Source: Triticum aestivum (Eukaryota > Streptophyta > Magnoliopsida > Poales > Poaceae). Taken from it: a DNA stretch of 64,000 nt. The notes beneath the pieces are model-generated. The model was not told the DNA's origin. It ran no database searches and saw only the letters and a program-made list of their open reading frames with translations. Of this stretch, positions 21,553-32,310 are shown in pieces; the stretch's first letter is position 1; every line of letters begins with the position of its first letter. The position numbers were made by a program, and so were the translations under genes. The DNA lies in assembly GCF_018294505.1 (NCBI RefSeq), contig NC_057796.1, positions 195,421,202 through 195,485,201 on the forward strand, read 5' to 3'.

Positions 21553-22262
21553 ATGGCCCGTGCTCCCGTTCCCTTGAATTTTAATGCGTTCATAGACAAA
21601 GCTAAGTTGAAAGATGATGGTAGCAACTACACGGATTGGGCCCGAAACTTGAGGACTATCTTCATTGCTGCACGGAAGAATTGTGTCCTTGATGCATCGC
21701 TAGGTGAAAGGAACATATGGCAAGCTCGATCTGATGACTACTCGATAGTTCAGTGTGCCATGCTTTACGGCTTAGAATTGGGACTTCAAAGATGTTTTGA
21801 ACATCATGGACCATATGAGATGTTCCAGGAATGAAGTTAATATTTGAAGCAAATGCCCGAGTTGAGAGATATGAAGTCTCCAACAAGTTCTATAGCTGAA
21901 AGATGGAGGAGAACAGTTCTGTCAGTGAACACATACTTAAAATGTCTGGGTATCATAACCACTTGACTCAGCTGGGAGTTAATCTTCCAGTTGATAGTGT
22001 TATTGACAGAGTTCTTCAATCACTGCCACCAAGCTACAAATGCTTCATGATGAACTATAATATGCAAGGGATGGATAAGACAATTCCCGAGCTCTTCGCA
22101 ATGCTCAAAGCTGCGGAGGTAGAAATCAAGAAGGAGCATCAAGTGTTGATGGTTAACAAGACCACTAGTTTCAACAAAAAAGGGAAAAGGAAAGAAGGGG
22201 AACTTCAAGAAGAATGGCAAGCAAGTTGCTACTCCCGAGAAGAAGCCCAACTCTGGACCTAA
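21553..22262 (+). pseudogene. Element D gag remnant
   Basis: ATG 21553 starts MARAPVPLNFNAFIDKAKL, then DDGSNYTDWARNLRTIF, the Copia gag N-terminus. The frame stops at 21832-21834. Another frame from 21903 has MEENSSVSEHILKMSGYHNH and ends at 22262 after a lysine-rich stretch. Gag would form the cytoplasmic virus-like particle; here it is split by a stop (21899-21901 TGA) and frameshifts. Confidence 0.85.
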
Positions 22263-22458
22263 GCCTCAAACTGAGTGCTTCTACTGCCAATGGACTGGTC
22301 ACTGGAAGCGGAACTGCCCCAAGTATTTGGCGGATAAGAAGGATGGCAAAGTGAAGAAAGGTATATGTGATATACATGTTATTGATGTGTACCTTACTAA
22401 TGCTCGTAGTAGCGCCTGGGTATTTGACACTGGTTCGGTTGCTCATATTTGTAACTGA
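22263..22458 (+). pseudogene. Element D zinc knuckle and protease active site
   Basis: CFYCQWTGHWKRNC is an intact CX2CX4HX4C knuckle, followed by YLADKKDG and then WVFDTGSVAHICN with the protease Asp-Thr-Gly. It stops at 22456-22458 (TGA), soon after the active site. Confidence 0.85.
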
Positions 22459-22485
22459 AAATAGGGGCTACGGATTAAACGAAGA

Positions 22486-23157
22486 TTGGCTAAGGACGAG
22501 GTGACGATGCACGTCGGGAATGGTTCCAAGGTCGATGTGATCGCCGTCGGCACGCTACCTCTACATCTACCTTCGGGATTAGTTTTAGACCTAAATAATT
22601 GTTATTTGGTGCCAGCGTTGAGCATGAACATTATATCTCGATCTTGTTTAATGCGAGACGATTATTCATTTAAATGAGAGAATAATGGTTGTTCTATTTA
22701 TATGAGTAATATATTTTATGGTCATGCACCCTTGAAGAGTGGTCTATTTTTGTTGAATCTCGATCATGGTGATACACATATTCATAATATTGATGTCAAA
22801 AGATGCAAAGTTGATAATGATAGTGCAACATATTTGTGGCACTGCCGTTTAGGTCATATTGGTGTAAAGCGCATGAAGAAACTCCATGCGGATGGACTTT
22901 TGGAATCACTTGATTATGAATCATTTGATGCTTGCGAACCATGCCTCATGGAAAAGATGGCTGAGACTCCGTTCTCTGGAACAATGGAGCGAGCCACTGA
23001 CTTATTGGAAATAATACATACTGATGTATGCGGTCCAATGAGTGTTGAGGCTCGCGGCGGGTATCGTTATTTTCTGACCTTCGCAGATGATTTCAGCAGA
23101 TATGAGTATATCTACTTGATGAAACACAAGTCTGAAACATTTGAAAAGTTCAAATAA
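22486..23157 (+). pseudogene. Element D protease C-terminus, GAG-pre-integrase and integrase N-terminus
   Basis: 22486-22677 gives VTMHVGNGSKVDVIAVGTL and LNNCYLVPALSMNIIS (protease tail). 22702-23157 gives LWHCRLGHIGVKRMKKLH (HxxxH zinc-binding), CEPCLMEKM (CxxC) and IIHTDVCGPMSVEARGGYRY with the first catalytic aspartate. It stops at TAA 23155-23157. G keeps a Glu codon at the equivalent place. Confidence 0.87.
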
Positions 23158-23169
23158 TTTCAGAGTGAA

Positions 23170-23520
23170 GTGGAGAATCATCGTAACAAGAAAATAAAGT
23201 TTCTACGATCAGATCGTGGAGGCGAATATTTGAGTTACGAGTTTGGCCTTCATTTAGAACAATGTGGAATAGTTTCACAACTCACGCCACCTGGAACACC
23301 ACAGCGTAATGGTGTGTCTGAACGTCGTAACCGTACTTTATTAGATATGGTGCGGTCTATGATGTCTCTTGGCGATTTACCACTATCGTTTTGGGGTTAT
23401 GCATTAGAGACAGCTGCATTCACGTTAAATAGGGCACCGTCTAAATCTGTTGAGACGACACCATATGAATTGTGGTTTGGCAAGAAACCTAAGATGTCGT
23501 TTCTTAAAGTTTGGGGTTGC
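23170..23520 (+). pseudogene. Element D integrase core, upstream part
   Basis: KIKFLRSDRGGEYLSYEF (second catalytic Asp) and TPQRNGVSERRNRTLLDM (catalytic Glu), ending in KPKMSFLKVWGC at 23520, where E begins. The open frame continues into the E LTR only by chance. The protein resumes at 56671. Confidence 0.88.
23516..23520. repeat. TSD of element E, left copy (GTTGC)
   Basis: GTTGC before TGTCGGTGTC; the same bases follow CCCTCA at 56671-56675, and the integrase reading frame is restored when one copy is kept. Confidence 0.92.
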
Positions 23521-23994
23521 TGTCGGTGTCAAAACCGGCAGATCTCGGGTAGGGGGTCCCGAACTATGCATCTAAGGATCGATGGTAACAGGAGAAAAGG
23601 GACACGATGTTTACCCAGGTTCGGGCCCTCTTGATGGAGGTAATACCCTACGTCCTGCTTGATTGACTTTGATGAGTATAAGGGTTACAAGGGTTGATCT
23701 ACCCCGAGATCGTAATGGCTAAAACCTAATTGTCTACCCTGTATGATTATGATTATGTCTCTACAGACTAAACCCTCTGGTTTATATAGACACCGGAGGG
23801 GGCTAGGGTTGTACATAGTCGGTTTACAGAGAAAGGAATATTCATATCCACACGCTAAGCTTGCCTTCCACGCCAAGGAGAGTCCCATCCGGACACGAGG
23901 GAAGGCCTTCTATCTTGTATCTTCACGGCCCATCTGTCCGGCCCACATCACGTAGCCTAGACACCCGAGGATCCCATAATCCAGGACTCCCTCA
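23521..23994 (-). repeat. Element E 3' LTR (474 bp)
   Basis: TGTCGGTGTCAAAACCGGC ... CAGGACTCCCTCA, same length as the right LTR. It is the 3' LTR with respect to the minus-strand gag. Confidence 0.9.
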
Positions 23995-24012
23995 GTAGCC
24001 CCTGCACCAGTC
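23995..24012 (-). other. Probable element E polypurine tract
   Basis: The minus strand reads GACTGGTGCAGGGGCTAC beside the LTR. The same sequence with minor changes follows the H LTR at 61649. Confidence 0.45.
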
Positions 24013-24530
24013 TTCAATGGCGATGTGTCCGGCGCGCAGATTGTCTTCGGCATTGCAAGGCGGGTTCCTCCTCCGAATTCTTCAAAGCAGTCGATCGTCA
24101 GTACTATATCCGGCTCTGTACAACAGTCATACCTCTGAATTAGAATACTGATAAGTTCTGTCCTTTGAAGATTTCACTGATGAGACGTTACGTCCGACCA
24201 TTCTATCATTTCAAACTGTTTTTCGGCCTCTCGTTTCGCGTTTCAAGACACAACCACCGACGACACGTCTTGTCAAAGCAGAGATCGTGCCCCCTTATTA
24301 TGGGATTCTCATCAATACGGGTATGGGAAAACCCAACCGTGCCGTTTCGCACAACCCCTTGGAAATAGGCGAGCTTTAAGGCTCGTGGGGGACGCATGGT
24401 ATTCACTGCCTTTATAAGGAGATAAGATTCCTCCCTTTTTACCCCACGCCTTCCCCTTCCTCAGTCCATCCGCCCTCAAGCTCCAGCGCTCAACCTTCGA
24501 TCCACTCCGTTCCCAGAAAGTACTCTAGCC
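24013..24530 (+). other. Element E region upstream of the plus-strand gene
   Basis: No coding motif. CCTTTATAAGGAG near 24411 is TATA-like about 120 bp before ATG 24531, a plausible promoter for the plus-strand gene (inference). The first 150 bp match element H at 61649-61800. Confidence 0.45.
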
Positions 24531-25238
24531 ATGTTCGGATTCAGAGCGCAGGGCAAGTGGATGGCCTCCTCCGCCACGGAGAAAAACATCAAGGAACTCC
24601 GGGAAGCGGGGTATCTAGCCAAAGAAATCGCCCATCGGCTCCCGGCCAAAAAACAGGCCATCCCCACTCCAAAGCCCGGCGAGAGGGTAGTATTTATCCC
24701 TCATTTTCTTCGCGGACTGGGGTTTCCCCTTCATCCTTTCGTCCACGGCCTCATGTTCTACTATGGGTTAGATTTCCATGATCTAGCCCCAAATTCTTTC
24801 CTCAACATTTCGGCGTTTATCGTCGTATGCGAGGCATTCCTCCGCGTTTCCCCCCACTTAGGCCTATGTCTCAAGGTCTTCAATGTGAAGCCGAAAGTGG
24901 TGGACGGCCAGCACGTGGATTGCGGTGGTGCTATGGTGAGCAAACTGCCCAATGTCACTTGGCCCAAGGGCACCTTTGTGGAGACCGTGAGGGGATGACA
25001 GCAGGGGTGGTTCTATGTCACAGAGCCCCGTGACTCCACATGGGCTATTCCGACGGAGTTCAAGTCCGGGCCCCCAATGCGGCTGACATCCTGGCTCAAC
25101 AAGGGCCTGGACTGGGCGTCGTCTGATGAGGTAACGATGCTGGAGAAGCGCATCAAGAGCATGGTAGATAAAAATACCAGCCTCGCCAGCGTGGTTCAAG
25201 TGATGCTCTTTTGCCGGATACTCCGCTGTCAGGCGCGT

Positions 25239-25392
25239 CAAGAGCCCATGTGGAAGTTCGACCCGGCCGGTCCTCGGACCCTGCACGGTTCTTCGGCACG
25301 AAGCATGAAGCGCATCAAGAGCCCATGTGGAAGTTTGACCCGGCCAGTCCTCGGACCCTGCAGCGGTTCTTAGGCACGAAGCATGAAGACAT
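25239..25392 (+). repeat. 77-bp tandem duplication inside the element E plus-strand gene
   Basis: CAAGAGCCCATGTGGAAGTT starts at 25239 and again at 25316, and similarity runs to the second CACGAAGCATGAAG. 77 is not a multiple of 3, so the two copies read in different frames. Confidence 0.85.
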
Positions 25393-25944
25393 GTGGAAGC
25401 TGCTCTTCAAGAACCAGAAGTCATGGCCGGAGACAACCGAAGACCTCGACTATGACAGCACCCACGCTGAAACCTCCGTAAGTTCTTTGATACATTACTT
25501 TGCGAGCCCAAGGAGCACACTAAACTCTCCATTTTCCTTTGCAGGGCTGGACAAAGAAAGCGGAACGGATTCACTGTCCGGCTCCGCTGCCCGAAGACGA
25601 AGCTATTCCTCTGTTGACGAGGATGCTAGTTCCGGCGCCGTACCAGGCACCGGAAAAGAAGGCCAAGGAGAAGGGCAAGGAGGCCAAGAGTGGCCTCCGC
25701 CATAAAGGCGCCTCGGACGTAGTGTCCGAAGACACCAAAACTCTCTCCTCCCTGACGAAGAGGAAGAGGAGGAGAAAGAGAGCGATCCCCCACCCAAGGG
25801 GGAGAAGAAGAAGAGGGCAGCTTCCGCCGATCTAGAGTCGGAAGTGTCCAAGAAAGGGAGGACTTCCCTTATGGATGACTCCGAGTCGGACGCCGATGAG
25901 TGGCGCCCCAGGCCGAAGCCCCTGGCCGGATCGTAAGTACTCAA

Positions 25945-25946
<2 letters not shown>

Positions 25947-26005
<59 letters not shown>
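25947..26005. repeat. (AT)n microsatellite, 59 bp
   Basis: Uninterrupted AT dinucleotide inside the second intron of the plus-strand gene. Open frames reading poly-Tyr/Ile here are artefacts. Confidence 0.95.
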
Positions 26006-26006
<1 letters not shown>

Positions 26007-27677
26007 GGCTTTTCTAGCTTATAGTTGTAATGTATGTAAATTGTATGCTGCAGTCCGGTTAAGGTCCTCCCCCAGCGATCCTCCTCTTCCGGGAATTCGC
26101 TGGGTCCGAACATGATGAAGAGCGAATCGCCTCCACCAGCTTCCTCCCCCACTGTCGCGGATAACACCGAGGTGTCATCCCAAAGGACCCTTCCAGAACA
26201 GGGAGAGGTGCCGGAGGCTGCCAAGAACATGGGGGAACCGACCCCCATGGAAACTGAAGACGGGGGCCATGTCCAGCTTGCCCCCCAACCAAGTGTGATT
26301 CCGGAAACCCACACGGTTCCCAAGATAGAGGAGTAACCCTCTTCACGAGAAGGGGGTGTGCCTACAATACCGGCATCCTCTGCCGATGCGGAGGCGCTGG
26401 ACACTCTGGTGAGAGCACTTCAGAGCGCCACCATTGTCGAAGAACATCGTACCCATATGGGTATGGTGATTGAAAAGATTCAGTCCACGAAAAGCAGACT
26501 GAGCGAAGCCTACACTAGCCTTTGAAGAGGCTTTGAGGTATGTGCCTTACAGTGTCTTTTAACTGTATAAAAAGAATGCCTATGTATATATAGTAGCCCC
26601 TGAGACTCTATTCGGTGTTCAGAAAGAAGAACCGAACAAAGGATCTAATAACTCACGCAGGGGGTTAACATACATATTTGTTTGAACCAACAGGCTGCAA
26701 AACAGGCATCAGCTACCCATGCCGCCGAAGCATCCGAGTTAAGGCGGAAGTTAGAAGAAAAACAAGGTATGTAATACCGAAGCACGTCTAAAACGATGCC
26801 AGCTATGATGTAATATCTCAATGAGTTTTATAATTGTGTTTGCAGCTGACACGTCTGAAGTCGAGGCCCTCAAGAGTGCGCTGGCCGAGGCCAAGAAGGA
26901 GGTGGAGGAGGAACGAGTCTCCCGCCTTAAACATGAATCGCGAGTGGAGGAAGTCCAACAATAGCTCAAGGATGCCATAGGCAAATGTGAGTCCTTAGAG
27001 CGCAAGAGTTCGGAGCAGAATTCCGAACTTGCTAAGGCACTCCAAAGCGCACAGGAAGCCCGGGCCGAAGCCCAAAGTGCTATCCAGGAGATCTAAGAGG
27101 CAAAGCAAATTGCGGCGGGTAAGGCCTTTAACATGCAGAGCAAATTTGTGAAGAAAAGGTATATCTTTCTAACCCAGATTTGGAGTTCTCCAGGAGTGTT
27201 TGCGGACCTGCCCTGGAGTGTTGTTGATGCCGCGGAGTTCTTCCGGGCCAAAGAGGGGAGCTCAACGGAGAAGCTGTTCTGGTCGCAGTACCTTGCACCA
27301 GAGCATCATGTGCCCCTCAGCGATTAGCTGAAGCAATGGACCAAACTGCATAGGGTGGCTGAATTGACCATGAGGGATTTGATAATCCGTCTTTGGCCCG
27401 CTGAACCCATGCCAGTAGCTACTTCGGTCTCATCAAGCGGCTGGTCAGCGCCTGCCCTCGGCTTGATGCCGTGAAGCGGTCGGTCTGCATTGAAGGTGCG
27501 CGGATGGCCTTCACCCGTGTCAAGGTGCAATGGGCGAGGATGGACGCCGTTAAGCTTGCAACCGAGGGACCGCCCGCTGGCAAAGAGCACCGCATGCCGG
27601 AGTGGTACTTTGATGATGTCCTGAAAGGATCCCGCATTGTAGAGGGCCAATGTTCGAAGGATATCATGTTTGAATGA

Positions 27678-27912
27678 ATGTAGTTATGTTGTCCAATCCT
27701 GTGTCATGAGACAAGGCTTATGTATTATATATTGCTTATAAAAATATCTCCTCCTGTGCGGTTGTTTATGATATCCGAGAGTTGGCCAGTCATCGGCTTC
27801 AGCCCCCACGTAGGTAGTACGGGGGTGTTCGAGATGACACTTAAAACACACTTGACCCATCGTACTGGTCTGTGAAGGAGGTGTTAGTGCGGTGAACCAG
27901 GCAATCGGACTA
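27678..27912 (+). other. Element E sequence downstream of the plus-strand gene
   Basis: Probable 3' UTR (TATAAAAATATC) and spacer up to the insertion of A. It joins 36116 when A and one TSD copy are removed. Confidence 0.5.
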
Positions 27913-27917
27913 TACGG
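27913..27917. repeat. TSD of element A, left copy (TACGG)
   Basis: TACGG before TGATACGTCTCC; the same bases follow AGACATCA at 36111-36115. Confidence 0.9.
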
Positions 27918-29598
27918 TGATACGTCTCCAACATATCTATAATTTTTGATTGTTCCATGCTATTATATTATCCATCTAGGATGTTTTATATGCATTTATA
28001 TGCTATTTTATATGATTTTTAGGACTAACCTATTAACCTAGAGCCCAGTGCCATTTTATTTTTTTGAGTATCGCAGAAAAGGAAAACCAAACGGAGTCCA
28101 ATTGACCTGAAAATTGACGGAGATTATTTTTGGACCAGAAGAAGCCCACGGAGCACCGGAGATGGGCCAGAGGAGTCCCGAGGCACCCACGAGGGTGGGG
28201 GAACGCCCTACCCCCTGGGCGCGCCCCCTACCTCGTGGCCGCCTCGGAGACCCCCCGACTTGTTCCCGATGCCAAAACCTCTTATATATACCCAAACTTC
28301 CAGAACATAACCTAGATCGGGAGTTCCGCCGCCGCAAGCCTCTGTAGCCACCAAAAACCAATCGGGGCCCTGTTCCGGCACCCTGCCGGAGGGGGGGGAT
28401 CCCTCACCGGTGGCCATCTTCATCATCCCGGCGCTCTCCATGACGAGGAGGGAGTAGTTCACCCTCGGGGCTGAGGGTATGTACCAGTAGCTATGTGTTT
28501 GATCTCTCTCTCTCTCTCTCGTGTTCTTGATTCGGCACGATCTTGATGTATCGCGAGCTTTGCTATTATAGTTGGATCTTATGATGTTTCTCCCCCTATA
28601 CTCTCTTGTAATGGATTGGGTTTTCCCTTTGAAGTTATCTTATCGGATTGAGTCTTTAAGGATTTGAGAACACTTGATGTATGTCTTGCATGTGCTTATC
28701 TGTGGTGACAATGGGATATCACATGATCTACTTGATGTATGTTTTGGTGATCAACTTGCAGGTTCAGTGACCTTGTGAACTTATGCATAGGGGTTGGCAC
28801 ACGTTTTCGTCTTGACTCTCCGGTAGAAACTTTGGGGCACTCTTTGAAGTTCTTTGTGTTGGTTGAATAGATGAATCTGAGATTGTGTGATGCATATCGT
28901 ATAATCATACCCACGGATACTTGAGGTGACATTGGAGTATCTAGGTGACGTTAGGGTTTTGGTTTATTTGTGTCTTAAGGTGTTATTCTAGTACGAACTC
29001 TATGATAGATTGAACGGAAAGAATAGCTTCGTGTTATTTTACTACGGACTCTTGAATAGATCGATCAGAAAGGATAACTTTGAGGTGGTTTCGTACCCTA
29101 CAATAATCTCTTCGTTTGTTCTCCGCTATTAGTGACTTTGGAGTGACTCTTTGTTGCATGTTGAGGGATAGTTATATGATCCAATTATGTTATTATTGTT
29201 GAGAGAACTTGCACTAGTGAAAGTATGAACCCTAGGCCTTGTTTCCTACCATTGCAATACCGTTTACGCGCACTTTTATTACTTGTTACCTTGCTGTTTT
29301 TATATTTTCAGATTACAAAAACCTATATCTACCATCCATATTGCACTTGTATCACCATCTCTTCGCCGAACTAGTGCACCTATACAATTTACCATTGTAC
29401 TGGGTGTGTTGGGGACACAAGAGACTCTTTGTTATTTGGTTGCAGGGTTGCTTGAGAGGGACCATCTTCATCGTACGCCTCCCAAGGATTGATAAACCTT
29501 AGGTCATCCAGTTGAGGGAAATTTGCTAATGTCCTACAAACCTCTGCACTTGGAGGCCCAACAACGTCTACAAGAAGAAGGTTGTGTAGTAGACATCA
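27918..29598 (+). repeat. Element A 5' LTR
   Basis: TGATACGTCTCCAACATATC ... GTGTAGTAGACATCA. Contains a (TC)n run at about 28503-28520. The first 150 bp or so are shared with B and F; the 3' end is A-specific. Confidence 0.92.
28280..28293 (+). promoter_or_regulatory. TATA-like box in element A 5' LTR
   Basis: TCTTATATATACCC about 30 bp before AACCTAGATCGGGAGTTCCG. B, F and the solo LTR have CCTATAAAT at the same place, followed by a similar block. Core promoter role is inferred. Confidence 0.55.
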
Positions 29599-29607
29599 AG
29601 CAGTTTC

Positions 29608-29625
29608 TGGCGCCGTTGCCGGGGA
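29608..29625 (+). other. Element A primer-binding site (tRNA-Asp)
   Basis: TGGCGCCGTTGCCGGGGA is complementary to the 3' end of plant tRNA-Asp(GTC) including CCA, over 18 nt. It lies 9 bp after the LTR. Confidence 0.85.
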
Positions 29626-29717
29626 GGTGAGTTCTTGAAGGTATATCTTTAGATCTTGCAATTGTATCTTTTAGTTTCTTGTTTTATCACTAGTTTAGTT
29701 TATAAAAAAACAAAAAA

Positions 29718-31553
29718 ATGGAATTATGGTTGCCTCATATGCTTCATCTTTTTAATGTCTTTCGTGAAAATGATGGGAAGGAAAATTGTGCTCAAGTACT
29801 AGAAGAAGAATTACATAGAATGCTTGGCATAAAATATGTGAATGATGAGCTTGATTGCAATGTTGTTAGTATGAACTCTTTGAATATCCATGATACTAAT
29901 GATGATTGCACTAGTCATGATGAAAATTTCTCTTATAAGCATGTCAACTTTTGTGGAGTGCATAGAGTTTGCAAGTACACACCAAATAGGGAAGATAGAT
30001 TTTGCAAGAGGCATAAGTATTTAGAAACTAAATGGTTGCAAGAGAGGCTAGATGTTTGTGCTGAAAATTTAAAATTTCTTTGCCATACTTGTGAACTTTG
30101 CAATGAACGTGATAATTTAAATCTCCAATGCAAATTGTTTCATGATCGAATCGTGACCAAAAATTGTGATGACTTGATTTCCCTTGCGCATCATAATGAA
30201 CTTAGTTTGCTTGTGGGTTATGAAGAAATGAAACGTATAACTAAGGATCTTCCAGAATTTGTCCTTGATAAAGTTCTTGATTTTGATCTATAGGAAACTT
30301 ATATGTATTGTGCGGTGAATTGCATTGAAAATCCTTATATTGCCAATTACATAAAGATAAGAAAACAAATAGAAGATGAAGAGAAAACTAATGAAATGGA
30401 AGAGATTTCCCAATATCCTCCTATTCTTTATGATGAATCAGGTAACGAGGAGGAGCTTTCTATTCAACCAATCTCATTAATAAGGAGCTCCAAAAAGAGG
30501 ATTAAACCCACACATGATGCGAATAAGAAAAAGAAAAGACATAGAAGCAAAGGTAAAAAGGTATCCCTTCCAAATGATGTTGCTCCTATTACTCATTGTG
30601 ATGATGATAATTACTATACTATTGGTGCTATCCATACTATTAACGATGAGAGTGATTATGCTTATGATATGAAAAGGCCCAAGCTTGGGAATGCTATGTT
30701 TGATGAGAATGATATGTTTGAGAATTTATTTGTTGCAATTAATGTTTGTCCCAAGCTTGGGGATGCTATGATTTATGAAGATGATATATTTAACCTCCCA
30801 AGTTTTGATATGCAAATTTATTATGATGATAGCATGCCTCCTATCTATGATGATTATATTGATGAAAGTGGGTTTGGAAGAGTGTCAACTTTAGGAAGTA
30901 ATGATCCCACTATTTTGGAGGGTGTTGAATATTATTGTGACCATTATGAAAGTAGATTTGGAGAGGTCATGACCTTATTTAGTAATGATTCCACTATCTT
31001 GGAAGAGGTTTCAATTGATTATGATGAGAATAAAGTTGCTACTTATGATGATTATTGTGTTGACACTTATGCTCTAAAAGGTAGTGATGATTATATTTAT
31101 AAAACTTGTCATGATTATGATTACCCTTTTTCCGAACATTACTCTTTTAATATGGAAACAATTTATAGTATTCGAGTTTCTTATGATACTCCCACTATTC
31201 CGAATGAGAAGAATTTTGCTTATGTGGAGAGTAGTAAATTTTCTATGCTTGTAGATCATGAAAATAATGCTTTATGTGATGGTTATATTGTTGAATTCAT
31301 TCATGATGCTACTGAAAATTATTATGAGGGAGGGACATATGCTTGTAGGAATTGCAATAATATCAAGTTTCCTCTCTATGTGCTTAAAGTTTTGAAGTTA
31401 TGCTTGTTTTGCCTTCCTATGCTAGTTGATTATTGTTCCCATAAGTTGTTTGCTCACAAAATCCCTATGCATAGGAAGATGGTTAGACTTAAATGTGCTA
31501 GTCATATTCTTCATGATTCTCTCTTTATGTTTCAATTCTTATCTTTTATGTGA
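29718..31553 (+). CDS. Uncharacterised ORF of the TGATACG family, one in-frame TAG
   Basis: ATG 29718 to TGA 31551-31553 is one frame of 611 codons broken only by TAG at 30291-30293, just before a GAA codon. A CAG-to-TAG change would explain it. The first part (about 190 residues) has many Cys/His (FCGVHRVCKYTPNREDRFCK, CHTCELCNERDNL). The second is basic (KKKKRHRSKGKK) and then rich in Asp, Glu and Tyr with internal repeats (ESGFGRVSTLGSND / ESRFGEVMTLFSND; PKLGNAMFDEND / PKLGDAMIYEDD). The C-terminus (YACRNCNNIKFPLYVLKVLK) is conserved in B. I recognise no known domain. A nucleic-acid-binding or capsid role is only a guess. Confidence 0.65.
30681..30766 (+). repeat. Two polypurine-like motifs inside the element A ORF
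   Basis: AAGCTTGGGAATGC (30681-30694) and AAGCTTGGGGATGC (30753-30766) match the polypurine tract at 34403-34416 and encode the PKLGNA/PKLGDA repeat. Confidence 0.7.
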
Positions 31554-32204
31554 GCATCATTGAAATCATCATGCCTAGCTAGGGGCGTTAAACGTTAGCG
31601 CTTGTTGGGAGCCAACCCAATTTTATTTCTGTTCTTTGCTTTTTGCTCCTGTTTAGTAATAAATAATTCATCTAGCCTCTGTTTAGATGTAGTTTTATTG
31701 TTTCAATTAGTATTTGTGCCAAGTAGAACCTTTGGGAAGACTTGGGTGAAGTCTTTGCGATCATGCTGTAAAAAACAGAAACTTTTGCGCTCACAAGATT
31801 AGCTTCCATATTTTACTGGAGAGTGCTTTTAGGTTGATTATTTTTGCAGATGATTAATAGACAAATTACTCAGGTCCACAATTTATTTCAGAATTTTTGG
31901 AGTTACATAAGTATTCGAATGATACAGATTACTACAGACTGTTCTGTTTTTGACAGATTCTGTTTTCTATGTGTTGTTTGCTTATTTTGATGAATCTATG
32001 AGTAGTATCGGAGGGTATGAACCATAGAGAAGTTGGAATACAGTAGATATTACACCAATATGAATTTAGAATTAGTTCACAACAGTACCTAAGTGGTGAT
32101 TTATTTTCTTATACTAACGGAGCTTATGAGTTTTCTGTTGAGTTTTGTGTTGTGAAGTTTTCAAGTTTTGGGTAAAGATTCGATGGACTATGGAATAAGG
32201 AGTG
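31554..32204 (+). other. Element A non-coding interior, leader of the hairpin module
   Basis: T-rich region with landmarks GATGATTAATAGACAAATT and TGACAGATTCTGTTTTC, shared with two regions of B (41280-41740, 42780-43230). No ORF of note. Confidence 0.6.
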
Positions 32205-32310
32205 GCAAGAGCCTAAGCTTGGGGATTCCCAAGGCACCCCAAGGTAATATTCAAGGACAACCAAGAGCCTAAGCTTGGGGATGCCCCGGATGGCATCCCC
32301 TCTTTCGTCT
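32205..32310 (+). repeat. Hairpin module of element A
   Basis: AAGCTTGGGGATTCCCAAGG (from 32215) is followed by AAGCTTGGGGATGCC (from 32271). 32277-32300 forms a perfect 9-bp stem GGGGATGCC / GGCATCCCC around CCGGAT. Homologous modules occur in B at 41752-41845 and 43236-43325 with the stem kept and the loop changed. Confidence 0.8.

Larger units (their letters stand above)
24531..27677 (+). pseudogene. Plus-strand gene of element E, 'putative gypsy type transposon' family (PF04195-like), with introns, broken
   Basis: ATG 24531 opens MFGFRAQGKWMASSATEKN, followed by VVFIPHFLRGLGFPLHPFVH and LDFHDLAPNSFLNISAFIVV, matching the plant family annotated as Transposase_28 / putative gypsy type transposon. 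Function is unknown. Four introns with GT...AG ends fit: 25478-25544, 25933-26053, 26538-26693 and 26767-26845. The C-terminal half is charged and coiled-coil-like (EVEALKSALAEAKKEVEEER). It is broken by TGA at 24996-24998 where the family has Trp, a 77-bp tandem duplication near 25239, and further stops (about 26335, 26962, 27094, 27325). It lies antisense to gag-protease and may serve the element in trans. Confidence 0.7.

Noticed and set aside
23170..23634. ORF continuing from integrase into following sequence
   Set aside because: From 23521 the frame is in the E LTR; the real integrase continues at 56671.
25900..26404. ORFs through the (AT)n tract on both strands
   Set aside because: Poly-Tyr/Ile translation of a microsatellite within a likely intron.
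30291..30293. Programmed stop-codon readthrough in element A
   Set aside because: A single CAG-to-TAG decay is simpler, and the bases after the stop (GAAACT) are not a known readthrough context.
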